Positions 1 to 6,692 are shown, counted from the stretch's first letter. The stretch is 6,748 nt of DNA from JBBSQE01 sp038258095 (GCA_038258095.1 JBBSQE010000167.1:1-6748); one strand, 5' to 3'. The notes: generated from the sequence alone by a model not told the origin. Program-made: numbers and translations.

Positions 1-370
1 AGATCGGCGGGAACATCGCGATCGCGAGGGCGCCGGCGAGGATCAGGCCCTTGCCCGGAAAGTCGAGGCGCGCGATCGCGTAGGCGGCGAACGAGGCAAG
101 CGTGATCGCGATCACGGTCGAGATCATCGCGATCAGGATCGAGTTGATCAGCGGCTTGATGAAGGGACTGCCGGAGATCCCCCCGGTGAAGAGGCTCTTG
201 TAGTTCTCGAAGGAGATGTTCGAAGGGAGGAACTGCTTGTCGCTGACCGAGGCCGGATCCTTGAGCGAGATGGAGATGATCCAGAGGACCGGGATCAGCG
301 CGAAGAGCAGGACGAAGAGCAGTCCGATGCTCCAGAGGACGCGCTGCCTTCCGTTCGTCGAGTCGTTCAT
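1..370 (-). CDS. Carbohydrate ABC transporter permease, MalG-type (5' part only)
   Basis: This is the second inner-membrane permease subunit of a CUT1-type sugar importer. Only the first 123 codons are present; the gene runs off the left edge, so its C-terminal half with the cytoplasmic EAA loop cannot be seen. The translation begins MNDSTNGRQRVLWSIG. It has a hydrophobic segment at about residues 11-34 followed by the family-typical SLKDP at about 35-39. A periplasmic-type stretch with FENYKSLF (about 54-61) comes next, then a second membrane span starting at NSILIA and a SFAAYAIARLDFPGK motif (about 95-109). These are characteristic of MalG/ThuG/SugB-type permeases, usually about 270-300 residues long. 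The ATG (368-370) overlaps the TGA of the upstream permease as ATGA. A GGGAGG ribosome binding site lies 8 nt upstream (379-384), so the two are translationally coupled. Family assignment is firm; the substrate is unknown. Confidence 0.9.
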   Translation of the reverse strand, partial: MNDSTNGRQRVLWSIGLLFVLLFALIPVLWIISISLKDPASVSDKQFLPSNISFENYKSLFTGGISGSPFIKPLINSILIAMISTVIAITLASFAAYAIARLDFPGKGLILAGALAIAMFPPI

Positions 371-1281
371 TGGCCCGGCCTCCCGTCGCCTGCTTTGACT
401 CCGAAGCCCTTGACGAAGAGAGTCGCGATCGCCAGGACCATGATGAAGATCAGAACCGAGACGGCAGAGCCGAGGCCGAGGTTGACCCGCGAGATCAGCT
501 GGTTGTAGCCGAGGATCGATACCGACTGCGTGTTCTGCGCGCCGCCGGTCATGATGAAGATCGTGTCGAAGATGCGGAACGCGTCGAGGGTGCGGAAGAG
601 GAGCGCGACCAGGATCGCCGGCTTCATCAGTGGCACCGTGATCCGCCAGAACCGCTGCCAGGCGTTGGCGCCGTCGACTCGCGCCGCTTCGTAGACCCCG
701 CCGTCGATCGTCGTCAGCCCGGCCAGCAGCAGCAAAGCCATGAATGGCGTCGTCTTCCAGACCTCGGCCATGATGATCACCGCCAGCGAGCTGAAGTGGC
801 CGCCGAACCAGGCCTTGTCGTCGGCGATCAGCGGCAGCCCGTTGACGAATCCGGTGTCAGGCGAGAAGGCGAACTGCCAGGAGAAGGCGGCGACAACGGT
901 GATGATCCCGTAGGGGATCAGCACCGAGGTGCGGACGGCGCCGCGGGCGAAGATCGCCCGGTGCATGACCAGGGCGAGCGTCATGCCGATGCCGAGCTCG
1001 ATCACCACCGAGACGACCGTGATCAGCAGCGTGTTGCCGACGTCCTGCCACCAGAGTGGGGCGCTGAGCACCGTCGAGTAGTTCTGCAGCCCGACGAAAC
1101 CTCCCTCGCCCGGGAAGCGGAGGTCGACGTTCTGGAGCGAGAGCCCGATCGCGTAACAGATCGGATAGGCCGTGACGAGCAGCATCATGAAGACGGCCGG
1201 TGCGCAGAGCATCCAGGCGAGGCGGTGCTCGGAGCGCGTCCGCGCGCTTGCCTTCGGCGGCTTCACCGTTGCAGCTTCCAT
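367..1281 (-). CDS. Carbohydrate ABC transporter permease, MalF-type
   Basis: This 304-residue integral membrane protein is the first permease of the sugar importer and would pair with the MalG-type subunit encoded next. After a basic cytoplasmic N-terminus (residues 1-20) come several hydrophobic spans, at about 22-46, 83-106, 115-139, 164-190, 217-232 and 271-291. The binding-protein-dependent transport signature (EAA loop, which docks the ATPase) is clear: EAARVDGANAWQRFW starts at residue 198 and continues to ITVPLMKP around 214-221. FVGLQNY (62-68) is typical of the MalF/UgpA family. Length is normal for a CUT1 permease without MalF's large periplasmic insert. The ATG at 1279-1281 is preceded by GAGGGAG (1291-1297, 9-nt spacer) and lies 22 nt after the lipoprotein stop codon. 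It ends in an ATGA overlap with the next permease. No frameshift or missing motif is seen. The substrate is unresolved. Confidence 0.95.
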   Translation of the reverse strand: MEAATVKPPKASARTRSEHRLAWMLCAPAVFMMLLVTAYPICYAIGLSLQNVDLRFPGEGGFVGLQNYSTVLSAPLWWQDVGNTLLITVVSVVIELGIGMTLALVMHRAIFARGAVRTSVLIPYGIITVVAAFSWQFAFSPDTGFVNGLPLIADDKAWFGGHFSSLAVIIMAEVWKTTPFMALLLLAGLTTIDGGVYEAARVDGANAWQRFWRITVPLMKPAILVALLFRTLDAFRIFDTIFIMTGGAQNTQSVSILGYNQLISRVNLGLGSAVSVLIFIMVLAIATLFVKGFGVKAGDGRPGQ

Positions 1282-1303
1282 CAGTCAGCTCTCCCTCGAT
1301 CGC

Positions 1304-2593
1304 TCACAGCAGCCCCTCCCGCTTGACGGCCTGCTCCAGCTTGCTCTTCAGGTCGTCGTAGGCGCTGCCGACGTCGTTGGGGTCGATCTTGTCCGGGGGC
1401 TGGATCGAGTCCTGGACGGCCAGGGACACATCTTGGTAGGCGGGGGTCGCCGGGCGCGGGCCGGCCTCCTCGATCGAGCGCTTGATCAGCTGCGCGAAGC
1501 CCGGGAACGCAGTCGTGACGGTCTTCGAGGAGAACAGGCTTGGCCGCGAGGGCGGCAGGCCGTCGAGCTCGGTCGCGGTCAGCATCGCCTTGTCACCGTT
1601 GATGCACTTGGCCGCCTCGAACGCCTGGTCGGGGTGCTTCGAGAAGGCGCTGACGCCGATGTTGAAACCGCCGAGCGGGGGCTTTGACTCGCGGTTCGGA
1701 TCGACCCGCGGCCACTTCGCGAAGCCCATCTCCTTGGCGATGTCGGGCGCGTTGTCCTTGGCGCTCGCGTAGGCGAAGGTGTAGTTGACCATGAAGGCCG
1801 AGTCGCCGGCCTCGAAGCCCAGCCGGGCAGAGTCCTCGTCAGAGGTCGAGATCGTCGTCGGAGCGGCCGAAGAATGCGCCAGGCGGCCGATCTCCTTCAG
1901 CGCCATCTCGGTCGGGCCGCGCTTCAGCTCGACCGTGTCCGGGTCCTTCAGCAGGTGTGTGCCGGCGGACTCGACCATCGAGTTGACCCAGGTGGTGTAC
2001 CCCTCGTAACGATCAGCCTGTACCTGGATGATGCCGCCCTTGTCGGGCCCCAGCTTCTCCGCCTCGTCGATCATCTGGTCCCAGGTGACGGGCGGCTTCT
2101 TGACGAGGTCCTTCCGGTACCAGAGCAGCTGAGTGTTCGAGTTGAACGGCGCCCCGTACAGCTTGCCCTCGAATTTGGCGGTCTCGATCACGCTCGGGAA
2201 GACGCCCTTGGTGACCTCGGCCGCGTCTGCCTTCGACCACGGCAGGATCCAGCCGGCGTTGGCAAACTCCCCGGTGTTGATCACGTCCATGCCGATGAGA
2301 TCGACGGAAGAGTCGTCCGCAGCCAGGCGCCGCACGAGCTCATCGCGTGCCTGGGAGGCATCTGAGGGCAGGAAGTTCGGCTTGATCTTGTACTTGCCGT
2401 TCGCAGCCTTAGTGCAATCGGCGGCGACCTTCTCGACCGTGCCGCCCGGCTGGGTGGCGATGAACCAGGAGAGGGTCGGCGGCCCAGAGCCGCCGGAGCC
2501 GCCGCAGGCGCTGATCAGCGCTGCCAGCAATCCTCCTGTCACGAGAATTGCGGACACGCGACGGCGCGAGCCGGTTCGGAACACCTCTCTCAA
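1304..2593 (-). CDS. Sugar ABC transporter substrate-binding lipoprotein (extracellular solute-binding family 1)
   Basis: This 429-residue lipoprotein should capture a sugar outside the membrane and deliver it to the two permeases encoded downstream. It has a basic N-region (RTGSRRR, 6-12), a hydrophobic core (about 13-27) and a lipobox ISAC with the lipidated cysteine at residue 30, followed by a Gly/Ser linker. The mature part shows family features: VDLIGMDV (97-104) with a following F-AN-GWI-PW segment, YGAPFN (146-151), LGGFNIG (307-313), GLPPSRPSLF (345-354) and PATPAYQDVS (381-390). I chose the TTG at 2591-2593 because GGAGG lies 7 nt upstream. Starting there also gives a normal signal peptide, and no better start lies in frame upstream. 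The frame stays open to 3508, but that extension is a shadow of purL. The later in-frame GTG at 2584 is 16 nt from GGAGG, so is less likely. Cys60 and Cys330 could form a disulfide. The substrate (trehalose/maltose-like?) cannot be decided. Confidence 0.93.
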   Translation of the reverse strand: MREVFRTGSRRRVSAILVTGGLLAALISACGGSGGSGPPTLSWFIATQPGGTVEKVAADCTKAANGKYKIKPNFLPSDASQARDELVRRLAADDSSVDLIGMDVINTGEFANAGWILPWSKADAAEVTKGVFPSVIETAKFEGKLYGAPFNSNTQLLWYRKDLVKKPPVTWDQMIDEAEKLGPDKGGIIQVQADRYEGYTTWVNSMVESAGTHLLKDPDTVELKRGPTEMALKEIGRLAHSSAAPTTISTSDEDSARLGFEAGDSAFMVNYTFAYASAKDNAPDIAKEMGFAKWPRVDPNRESKPPLGGFNIGVSAFSKHPDQAFEAAKCINGDKAMLTATELDGLPPSRPSLFSSKTVTTAFPGFAQLIKRSIEEAGPRPATPAYQDVSLAVQDSIQPPDKIDPNDVGSAYDDLKSKLEQAVKREGLL

Positions 2594-2640
2594 GCTCTCT
2601 CCTCCATGCCCTTCTCCCGTTGTGGGTGAAGCGCCTCCAT
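2590..2640 (-). other. Possible 16-codon leader ORF upstream of and overlapping the lipoprotein start
   Basis: An ATG at 2638-2640 opens a frame encoding MEALHPQREKGMEERA and ends at TGA 2590-2592. The stop overlaps the TTG start of the lipoprotein gene as TTGA. A purine-rich GGGGGAAGGA (2646-2655) lies 5 nt upstream of the ATG and could serve as a ribosome binding site. The lipoprotein's own GGAGG lies inside this frame. The arrangement would allow translational coupling. However, a frame this short can arise by chance in high-GC DNA, and the peptide has no recognisable motif, so expression is unproven. Confidence 0.25.
2601..2605 (-). promoter_or_regulatory. Ribosome binding site fixing the TTG start of the lipoprotein gene
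   Basis: On the minus strand GGAGG is followed by a 7-nt spacer (AGAGAGC) and then TTG at 2593-2591. This is close to an ideal Shine-Dalgarno and spacing. It is the main reason for choosing the rare TTG over the GTG at 2584-2582, which sits 16 nt away. Confidence 0.75.
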
Positions 2641-2663
2641 CTGGTTCCTTCCCCCGGAGGGCG

Positions 2664-2698
2664 AAAACTAAACGGGACCGGACGCGAAGCCGCTCCCG
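2664..2698 (-). terminator. Candidate rho-independent terminator of the pur operon
   Basis: Read on the minus strand, CGGGAGCGG (2690-2698) and CCGGTCCCG (2673-2681) can pair. They form a five-pair outer stem and a three-pair inner stem separated by one G-G mismatch, around an 8-nt loop (2682-2689). The stem is followed directly by TTTAGTTTT (2664-2672), a T-rich run that stands out in this high-GC region. It starts 32 nt past the purL stop codon and precedes the sugar importer genes. The T-tract is interrupted and the stem imperfect, so efficiency is uncertain. Confidence 0.6.
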
Positions 2699-2730
2699 AC
2701 CGGGCCCGCGAAAGTCGCTCGGGGCGATCC

Positions 2731-4956
2731 TCAGGCGTCGATCCGAGCGCCGAGCGAGCGCCAGGCGCTCGCGGCCTCGGTGATCGGGACCGATAGCGAG
2801 GCCTCGCCCGCAGCGATCTCCACCCGCTGGCCGCCGGTCTCGCCGACGATCAGGACCTCGACTCCGCCGGAGGCGAGGCCCGTGAGCGTCTCGTGGGGTC
2901 CGCTGAGGATGAATCCGCCGCAGCCTTCGCCGAACAGCGTGGCCTCGGCATTCCCTCCGCAGCGCTCGAGGAGGGGAGCGATGTCCACCGTGGCGCCGAT
3001 GCCCCCCATGGCCGCCTCGGCGAGCGCGCATGCCGCTCCGCCATCGGAGATATCCCGCGCCGAGGAGAGCACTCCGCTGCGGGCAGCCTCGCGGACCGCC
3101 AGGCAGCTTTCGGCGACCGCGTCGAGATCCGCGGCCGGCAGCCCCATGCCGAGCTCGCCACGCTGCTTGGTGAGCTCGGAGCCCGCAAGCTCCGGCCGAA
3201 TCGGCCCGACGATCGCAATCGCTTCGCCCGCCGCCTCGAAGGTGTTGCCCGGAGCGACCTCGGGGTCGGGCACGTCGCCGACCAGGCCGATCACCGATGT
3301 CGGGTAGATCGGACCGTCGCCGCCCTCGTTGTAGAGCGAGACGTTGCCGCCGACCACCGGGATGCCCAGCTTCTCGCAGGCCTCGGCCAGGCCGCCGATC
3401 GCGGTGTCGAGCTGCCAGGCCTGCGCCGGGCGCTCGGGGTTCCCGAAATTCAGGCAGTTGGTGAGCCCGAGCGGCTCCGCCCCGACGCAGGCGAGATTCT
3501 GAACGCACTCGAGCACGGCCTCGATTGCTCCGGCGTGGGGGTCGCAGGCGACGCGGCGCCCGTTGCCGTCGATCGACACGGCGATTGCGCGGCCGGTCTC
3601 CGGCAGGGCGAGGACGGCGGCCTCGGCGCCTTCGGGGCCACGCACGGTGCGCGACCCGACGATCGAGTCGTACTGCTCGAACGCCCAGCGCTTAGAGGCG
3701 ATGTTGCCCGAGGAAAGGAGCGACAGCAACAACTCATCCGGGGACTCGCCACCGCCGAGCGTCTTGCTATTGCCGTAGATCCAGTCGGCCGGCGCGGCGG
3801 GCTCGAGGTCATAGAGCGGACAGCCGTCGACGAGTGCCTCGAGCGGGATGTCGCCCACCGGTTCCCCGTCGCGCAGGATCCGGAAGCGCCCGCTGTCGGT
3901 CACTACGCCGATCTCGGCCGAGCCGGTCTGCCACTTGGCGCAGACCTCCCGCACGGCCGTGACCTTGCCAGGCTCGACGATCCCGAGCATCCGCTCCTGG
4001 GACTCGGAGACCATGATCTCGAACGGCTCCATGTCGGCCTCGCGGAGCGGGACCTTCGCGACATCCACGTCTATCCCAACGCCGCCGGCCGACGCGCTCT
4101 CCGCGGCCGAGGAGGTGAGCCCCGCGGCGCCGAGGTCCTGAAGGGAGACGAGCAAGCCCTTCTTGAGCAGCTCCAGGCAGCACTCGAGGACCTTGGATTC
4201 CTCGAACGGATCGCCGATCTGCACGGTCGGCCGCTTGCCCTCGTCGGCGGAGTCGAGCTCGGCCGACGCAAGGACCGAGGCGCCGCCGATACCGTCCCGC
4301 CCGGTGGCGGCGCCCATCAGGACGACGGCGTTGCCGATGCCTGCCGCCGCAGCTCGAACCATGTCGTCGGCCTTCGCGATCCCCACGCACATCGCGTTGA
4401 CGAGGCAGTTCTGCTCGTAGGGCTCCTCGAAGTAGATCTCCCCGCCGACGGTCGGAACGCCGATCGAGTTGCCGTAGTGGCCGATTCCCCCGACGGCCCC
4501 CTCGAGCAGGAACCGTGTGCGCTCCGACTCGACCTCCCCGAAGCGCAGCGAGTCGAGAACGGCGATCGGTCGCGCTCCGAGGGCGAAAACGTCGCGGAGG
4601 ATTCCGCCCACGCCCGTCGCCGCGCCCTGGAACGGCTCGACGGCCGACGGGTGGTTGTGCGACTCGACCTTGAAGGCGACCGCGTAGCCGTCGCCGACGT
4701 CGACCGCTCCGGCGTTCTCGCCCGGCCCCATCACCACACGTTCGCCCTCGGTGGGCAATCGCCGGAGCAGCTTCCGCGAGTGCTTGTAGGCGCAGTGCTC
4801 GGACCAGAGCAGGCTGAACATCGCAAGCTCGACGCCGTTCGGCTCCCGCTCAATCAGGTCGCAGATGCGCGTGTACTCGTCGTCGGTGAGGCCCAGCTCG
4901 CGGTGGGGGGAGACGTCGCCGGTCAGCGCGGGCGAGCCTTGCGCCGACCCGCTCAC
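2731..4956 (-). CDS. purL: Phosphoribosylformylglycinamidine synthase subunit PurL (small type)
   Basis: PurL is the ATP-dependent synthetase subunit of cytoplasmic FGAM synthase. It converts FGAR to FGAM with ammonia from PurQ, and PurS bridges the complex. At 741 residues it matches the small PurL of Gram-positive bacteria (about 740) and is intact. Visible motifs are LWSEHCAYKH (50-59), FKVESHNHPS (95-104, active-site histidine region), GAATGVGGILRD (111-122, nucleotide/metal-binding), GNSIGVPTVGGE (162-173), and in the second half DGNGR, CLNFGNPE and GGNVSLYNE. The usual LFGES--R motif near the C-terminus reads LFGEGCGG here, and the usual HD-SDGG reads RDISDGG. The start is GTG at 4954-4956, which overlaps the purQ TGA as GTGA and has GGAG 7 nt upstream. 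It is the last gene of the pur run; purF, often next in Gram-positive operons, is absent. A hairpin with a T-rich tail follows. Confidence 0.98.
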   Translation of the reverse strand: MSGSAQGSPALTGDVSPHRELGLTDDEYTRICDLIEREPNGVELAMFSLLWSEHCAYKHSRKLLRRLPTEGERVVMGPGENAGAVDVGDGYAVAFKVESHNHPSAVEPFQGAATGVGGILRDVFALGARPIAVLDSLRFGEVESERTRFLLEGAVGGIGHYGNSIGVPTVGGEIYFEEPYEQNCLVNAMCVGIAKADDMVRAAAAGIGNAVVLMGAATGRDGIGGASVLASAELDSADEGKRPTVQIGDPFEESKVLECCLELLKKGLLVSLQDLGAAGLTSSAAESASAGGVGIDVDVAKVPLREADMEPFEIMVSESQERMLGIVEPGKVTAVREVCAKWQTGSAEIGVVTDSGRFRILRDGEPVGDIPLEALVDGCPLYDLEPAAPADWIYGNSKTLGGGESPDELLLSLLSSGNIASKRWAFEQYDSIVGSRTVRGPEGAEAAVLALPETGRAIAVSIDGNGRRVACDPHAGAIEAVLECVQNLACVGAEPLGLTNCLNFGNPERPAQAWQLDTAIGGLAEACEKLGIPVVGGNVSLYNEGGDGPIYPTSVIGLVGDVPDPEVAPGNTFEAAGEAIAIVGPIRPELAGSELTKQRGELGMGLPAADLDAVAESCLAVREAARSGVLSSARDISDGGAACALAEAAMGGIGATVDIAPLLERCGGNAEATLFGEGCGGFILSGPHETLTGLASGGVEVLIVGETGGQRVEIAAGEASLSVPITEAASAWRSLGARIDA

Positions 4957-5618
4957 GCAGCCACTCCGGCGAGCGAGCGAAAGAGCGCCAGTCCGTCGGT
5001 CGAGCCGGTCAGCGAATCGACCGCATGCTCGGGATGGGGCATCAGGCCCAGGACGTTCCCCGCCTCGTTGACCACTCCGGCGATGTCGTCAACCGAGCCG
5101 TTCGGGTTCTGTCCAGGGGCGTACCGGAGTGCAACCTGGCCGCGTTCGCGCAGCTCGTCGAGCTGCTCCGGAGGGGCGTAGAACCGCCCGCTCTGGTGCT
5201 TGACCGGGACCGAGAGGGTTTCGCCCTCTTCGATGTCGTGGAGGAAGACCGAATCCGCGCCGGTCGCGACCAGGTCGACTTGCCGGCAGAGAAACCGGAT
5301 GCCCTCGTTCTGCAGCAGCGCGCCGGGCAGGAGCCCGCTCTCGCAGAGGACCTGAAAACCGTTGCAGATGCCGAGGACCGGCCCGCCGCCGCCGGCGAAC
5401 TCGGCGACCGCCTCCATCGCCGGGCTGAACCGGGCGATCGCACCAGCCCGCAGGTAGTCGCCATAGGAGAAGCCGCCGGGCACGACGATCGCGTCGAGGC
5501 CGTTCAGGTCCCGCTCCTCGTGCCAGACGAGGCGTGCCTCACCGGCGAGCGAGCAGGCATGAAGCGCGTCACGCTCGTCGCAGGATCCGGGGAACTGAAG
5601 GACTCCCCAGCTCGTCAC
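4953..5618 (-). CDS. purQ: Phosphoribosylformylglycinamidine synthase subunit PurQ (glutaminase)
   Basis: PurQ is the class I glutamine amidotransferase subunit of FGAM synthase; it hydrolyses glutamine and passes ammonia to PurL. The 221-residue product starts MTSWGVLQFPGSCDERD. It contains VVPGGFSYGDYLRAGA (45-60), the nucleophile motif VLGICNGFQVL (81-91, Cys85), and MPHPEH (193-198), which supplies the His195/Glu197 of the catalytic triad. Length is normal for PurQ (about 220-230). I chose the GTG at 5616-5618. It overlaps the purS stop as GTGA and has AGGAG 5 nt upstream, and family similarity begins right there. An upstream ATG at 5675 would add 19 residues read from inside purS with no family resemblance. 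The gene is coupled on both sides, to purS and purL, which fits equal synthesis of complex subunits. Confidence 0.97.
   Translation of the reverse strand: MTSWGVLQFPGSCDERDALHACSLAGEARLVWHEERDLNGLDAIVVPGGFSYGDYLRAGAIARFSPAMEAVAEFAGGGGPVLGICNGFQVLCESGLLPGALLQNEGIRFLCRQVDLVATGADSVFLHDIEEGETLSVPVKHQSGRFYAPPEQLDELRERGQVALRYAPGQNPNGSVDDIAGVVNEAGNVLGLMPHPEHAVDSLTGSTDGLALFRSLAGVAA
4964..4967 (-). promoter_or_regulatory. Ribosome binding site for purL, inside the end of purQ
   Basis: GGAG on the minus strand is followed by a 7-nt spacer and the GTG start of purL (4956-4954). It lies within the last codons of purQ and supports the GTG start and coupling through the GTGA overlap. Confidence 0.65.
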
Positions 5619-5839
5619 TCGATCTCCTGAACCTCGAAGTCCTCGATCAGCGGGTTGGCCAGGAGCTTCTCGCACAGCTCGGAGAGGCGCGAGGAATCCT
5701 CCGCCTCGAGCTCGACCAGGCGCCCCACGTGCACGTGGCTGATCCCCTCGAACCCGAGGGCCGGCAGCGAGCGCTCGACGGCCTTGCCCTGCGGGTCGAG
5801 GATGCCCTCCTTCGGCCGGATCAGCACCCGGGCGCGCAT
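5615..5839 (-). CDS. purS: Phosphoribosylformylglycinamidine synthase subunit PurS
   Basis: PurS is the small structural subunit that links PurQ and PurL in the FGAM synthase complex and is thought to help ammonia channelling. The 74-residue protein carries the expected landmarks: an N-terminal strand RARVLIRPKEGILDPQG (2-18), VHVGRLVELE (36-45) and the C-terminal helix motif CEKLLANPLIEDFEV (56-70). This closely resembles the CEKLLANTVIEDY of Bacillus PurS. Length is slightly below the usual 80-85 residues but nothing essential looks missing. The ATG at 5837-5839 is one nucleotide after the purC stop (TGA-G-ATG). I see no good Shine-Dalgarno before it, so it probably depends on ribosomes finishing purC. 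Its stop overlaps the purQ start. Placement between purC and purQ is the standard Gram-positive order. Confidence 0.96.
   Translation of the reverse strand: MRARVLIRPKEGILDPQGKAVERSLPALGFEGISHVHVGRLVELEAEDSSRLSELCEKLLANPLIEDFEVQEIE
5624..5628 (-). promoter_or_regulatory. Ribosome binding site fixing the GTG start of purQ
   Basis: AGGAG on the minus strand lies 5 nt before GTG 5618-5616, within the last codons of purS. It supports the GTG start over the ATG at 5675 and indicates translation coupled to purS. Confidence 0.7.
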
Positions 5840-5840
5840 C

Positions 5841-6692
5841 TCAGAACGTCAGCCCGGTGATGCGCTCGTAGGCCTCGACGTACTTCTCGCGCGTCTGCTC
5901 GACGACGTCCTCGGGAAGCTCCGGCGCCGGGGGGCTGTGGTCCCAGCCGGCCTCGTTCGCCCAGTCGCGGACGTACTGCTTGTCGAACGAGGGTTGCGTC
6001 ATGCCGGGCTCGTAGCGGTCGGCCGGCCAGAAGCGGGAGGAGTCCGGAGTCAGCACCTCGTCCGCGAGCACGACCTCCGCGCCGGCGTGCTTGCCGAACT
6101 CGAACTTGGTGTCGGCGAGGATGATCCCCCGCGAGGCCGCATGCTCGGCGCCGCGTGTGTAGACCTCGACCGAGATCCGCCGCAGCTCCTCCATCAGCGC
6201 CCGGTCACCGACGATCTCGGATGCACGCTCGAAGTCGACGTTCTCGTCGTGGTCGCCGATCTCCGCCTTGGTGGCGGGGGTGAAGATCGGCTCCGGCAGC
6301 TTGTCGGATTCCCTCAGGCCCGCCGGCAGCCCGAGTCCACAGACCGCCTGGCTCTCCCGGTACTCCTTCCACCCGGAGCCCGACAGGTACCCGCGGACGA
6401 CGCATTCCACGGGGTACATCTGCAGCTTGCGCGCGATGATCGCCCGGTCGGTGACCTCTTCGGGGACGTCGACCGAGACCAGGTGGTTCGGGACGATGTC
6501 GCCCGTGATCTCAAACCAGAAGTTGGACATCCGGGTCAGGACCTTGCCCTTGTCCGGGATCTTCGTGGGCATGACCACGTCGTAGATCGAGATGCGGTCG
6601 GAGGCGACCATCAGGAGGTCGTCGCCGTACTCGTAGACATCACGGACCTTGCCGGAGGAGTGGAGCTTGAGGTCATCGAGCGCGGAGGGCAT
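5841..6692 (-). CDS. purC: Phosphoribosylaminoimidazole-succinocarboxamide synthase (SAICAR synthetase)
   Basis: PurC is cytoplasmic and joins CAIR and aspartate using ATP to give SAICAR in de novo purine synthesis. The 283-residue product shows the family motifs in order: SGKVRDVYE near the N-terminus (13-21, nucleotide-binding loop), MVASDRISIYDVV (28-40), VECVVRGYLSGSGW (95-108, SAICAR synthetase signature 1), PIFTPATKAEIGDHDENVDF (135-154) and ILADTKFEFG (191-200, signature 2). It belongs to the longer form (about 280-310 residues) seen in actinobacteria and yeast, not the 235-residue Bacillus/E. coli form. The ATG at 6690-6692 is well supported. GGAG lies 7 nt upstream (6700-6703), an in-frame TAG occurs at 6708-6710, and no other start codon lies between. 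It is the first pur gene in the window. Only 56 nt upstream are visible, so whether it begins the operon is unknown. Confidence 0.97.
   Translation of the reverse strand: MPSALDDLKLHSSGKVRDVYEYGDDLLMVASDRISIYDVVMPTKIPDKGKVLTRMSNFWFEITGDIVPNHLVSVDVPEEVTDRAIIARKLQMYPVECVVRGYLSGSGWKEYRESQAVCGLGLPAGLRESDKLPEPIFTPATKAEIGDHDENVDFERASEIVGDRALMEELRRISVEVYTRGAEHAASRGIILADTKFEFGKHAGAEVVLADEVLTPDSSRFWPADRYEPGMTQPSFDKQYVRDWANEAGWDHSPPAPELPEDVVEQTREKYVEAYERITGLTF

Larger units (their letters stand above)
2594..2730 (-). other. Intergenic region between purL and the sugar importer genes
   Basis: This 137-nt gap is the largest fully contained non-coding stretch in the window. It holds the terminator-like hairpin and, nearer the importer, the possible leader ORF and the ribosome binding site of the lipoprotein gene. 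A promoter for the importer is expected between the T-tract and the leader ORF. I could not recognise a convincing -35/-10 pair or a LacI-type operator palindrome there. Confidence 0.6.

Noticed and set aside
370..1326. 318-codon plus-strand open frame opposite the MalF-type permease
   Set aside because: Its composition is highly charged and repetitive in Asp, Arg and Glu, with no family motif. It is the antisense shadow of a clear membrane protein gene.
2594..3508. N-terminal extension of the lipoprotein frame to a 734-residue protein
   Set aside because: The extension is read out of frame through the 3' part of purL, is Arg-rich and motif-free, and would bury the signal peptide and lipobox. 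The TTG at 2593 with GGAGG explains the gene better.
3809..4390. 193-codon minus-strand frame inside purL
   Set aside because: It is a +1/-1 shadow of purL with Arg/Gly-rich low-complexity translation. The purL frame is continuous through it, so it is not evidence of a frameshift.
2893..5181. 762-codon open frame on the plus strand, antisense to purL and the end of purQ
   Set aside because: It lies entirely opposite well-supported pur genes. Its product is rich in Arg, Asp, Glu, Val and Leu with no recognisable motifs, as expected for the reverse strand of high-GC coding DNA lacking stops.
5619..5675. Upstream ATG extension of purQ by 19 residues
   Set aside because: The extra residues are read within purS and show no PurQ similarity. 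The GTG at 5618 has a good AGGAG and a GTGA overlap, and starts exactly where the family fold begins.
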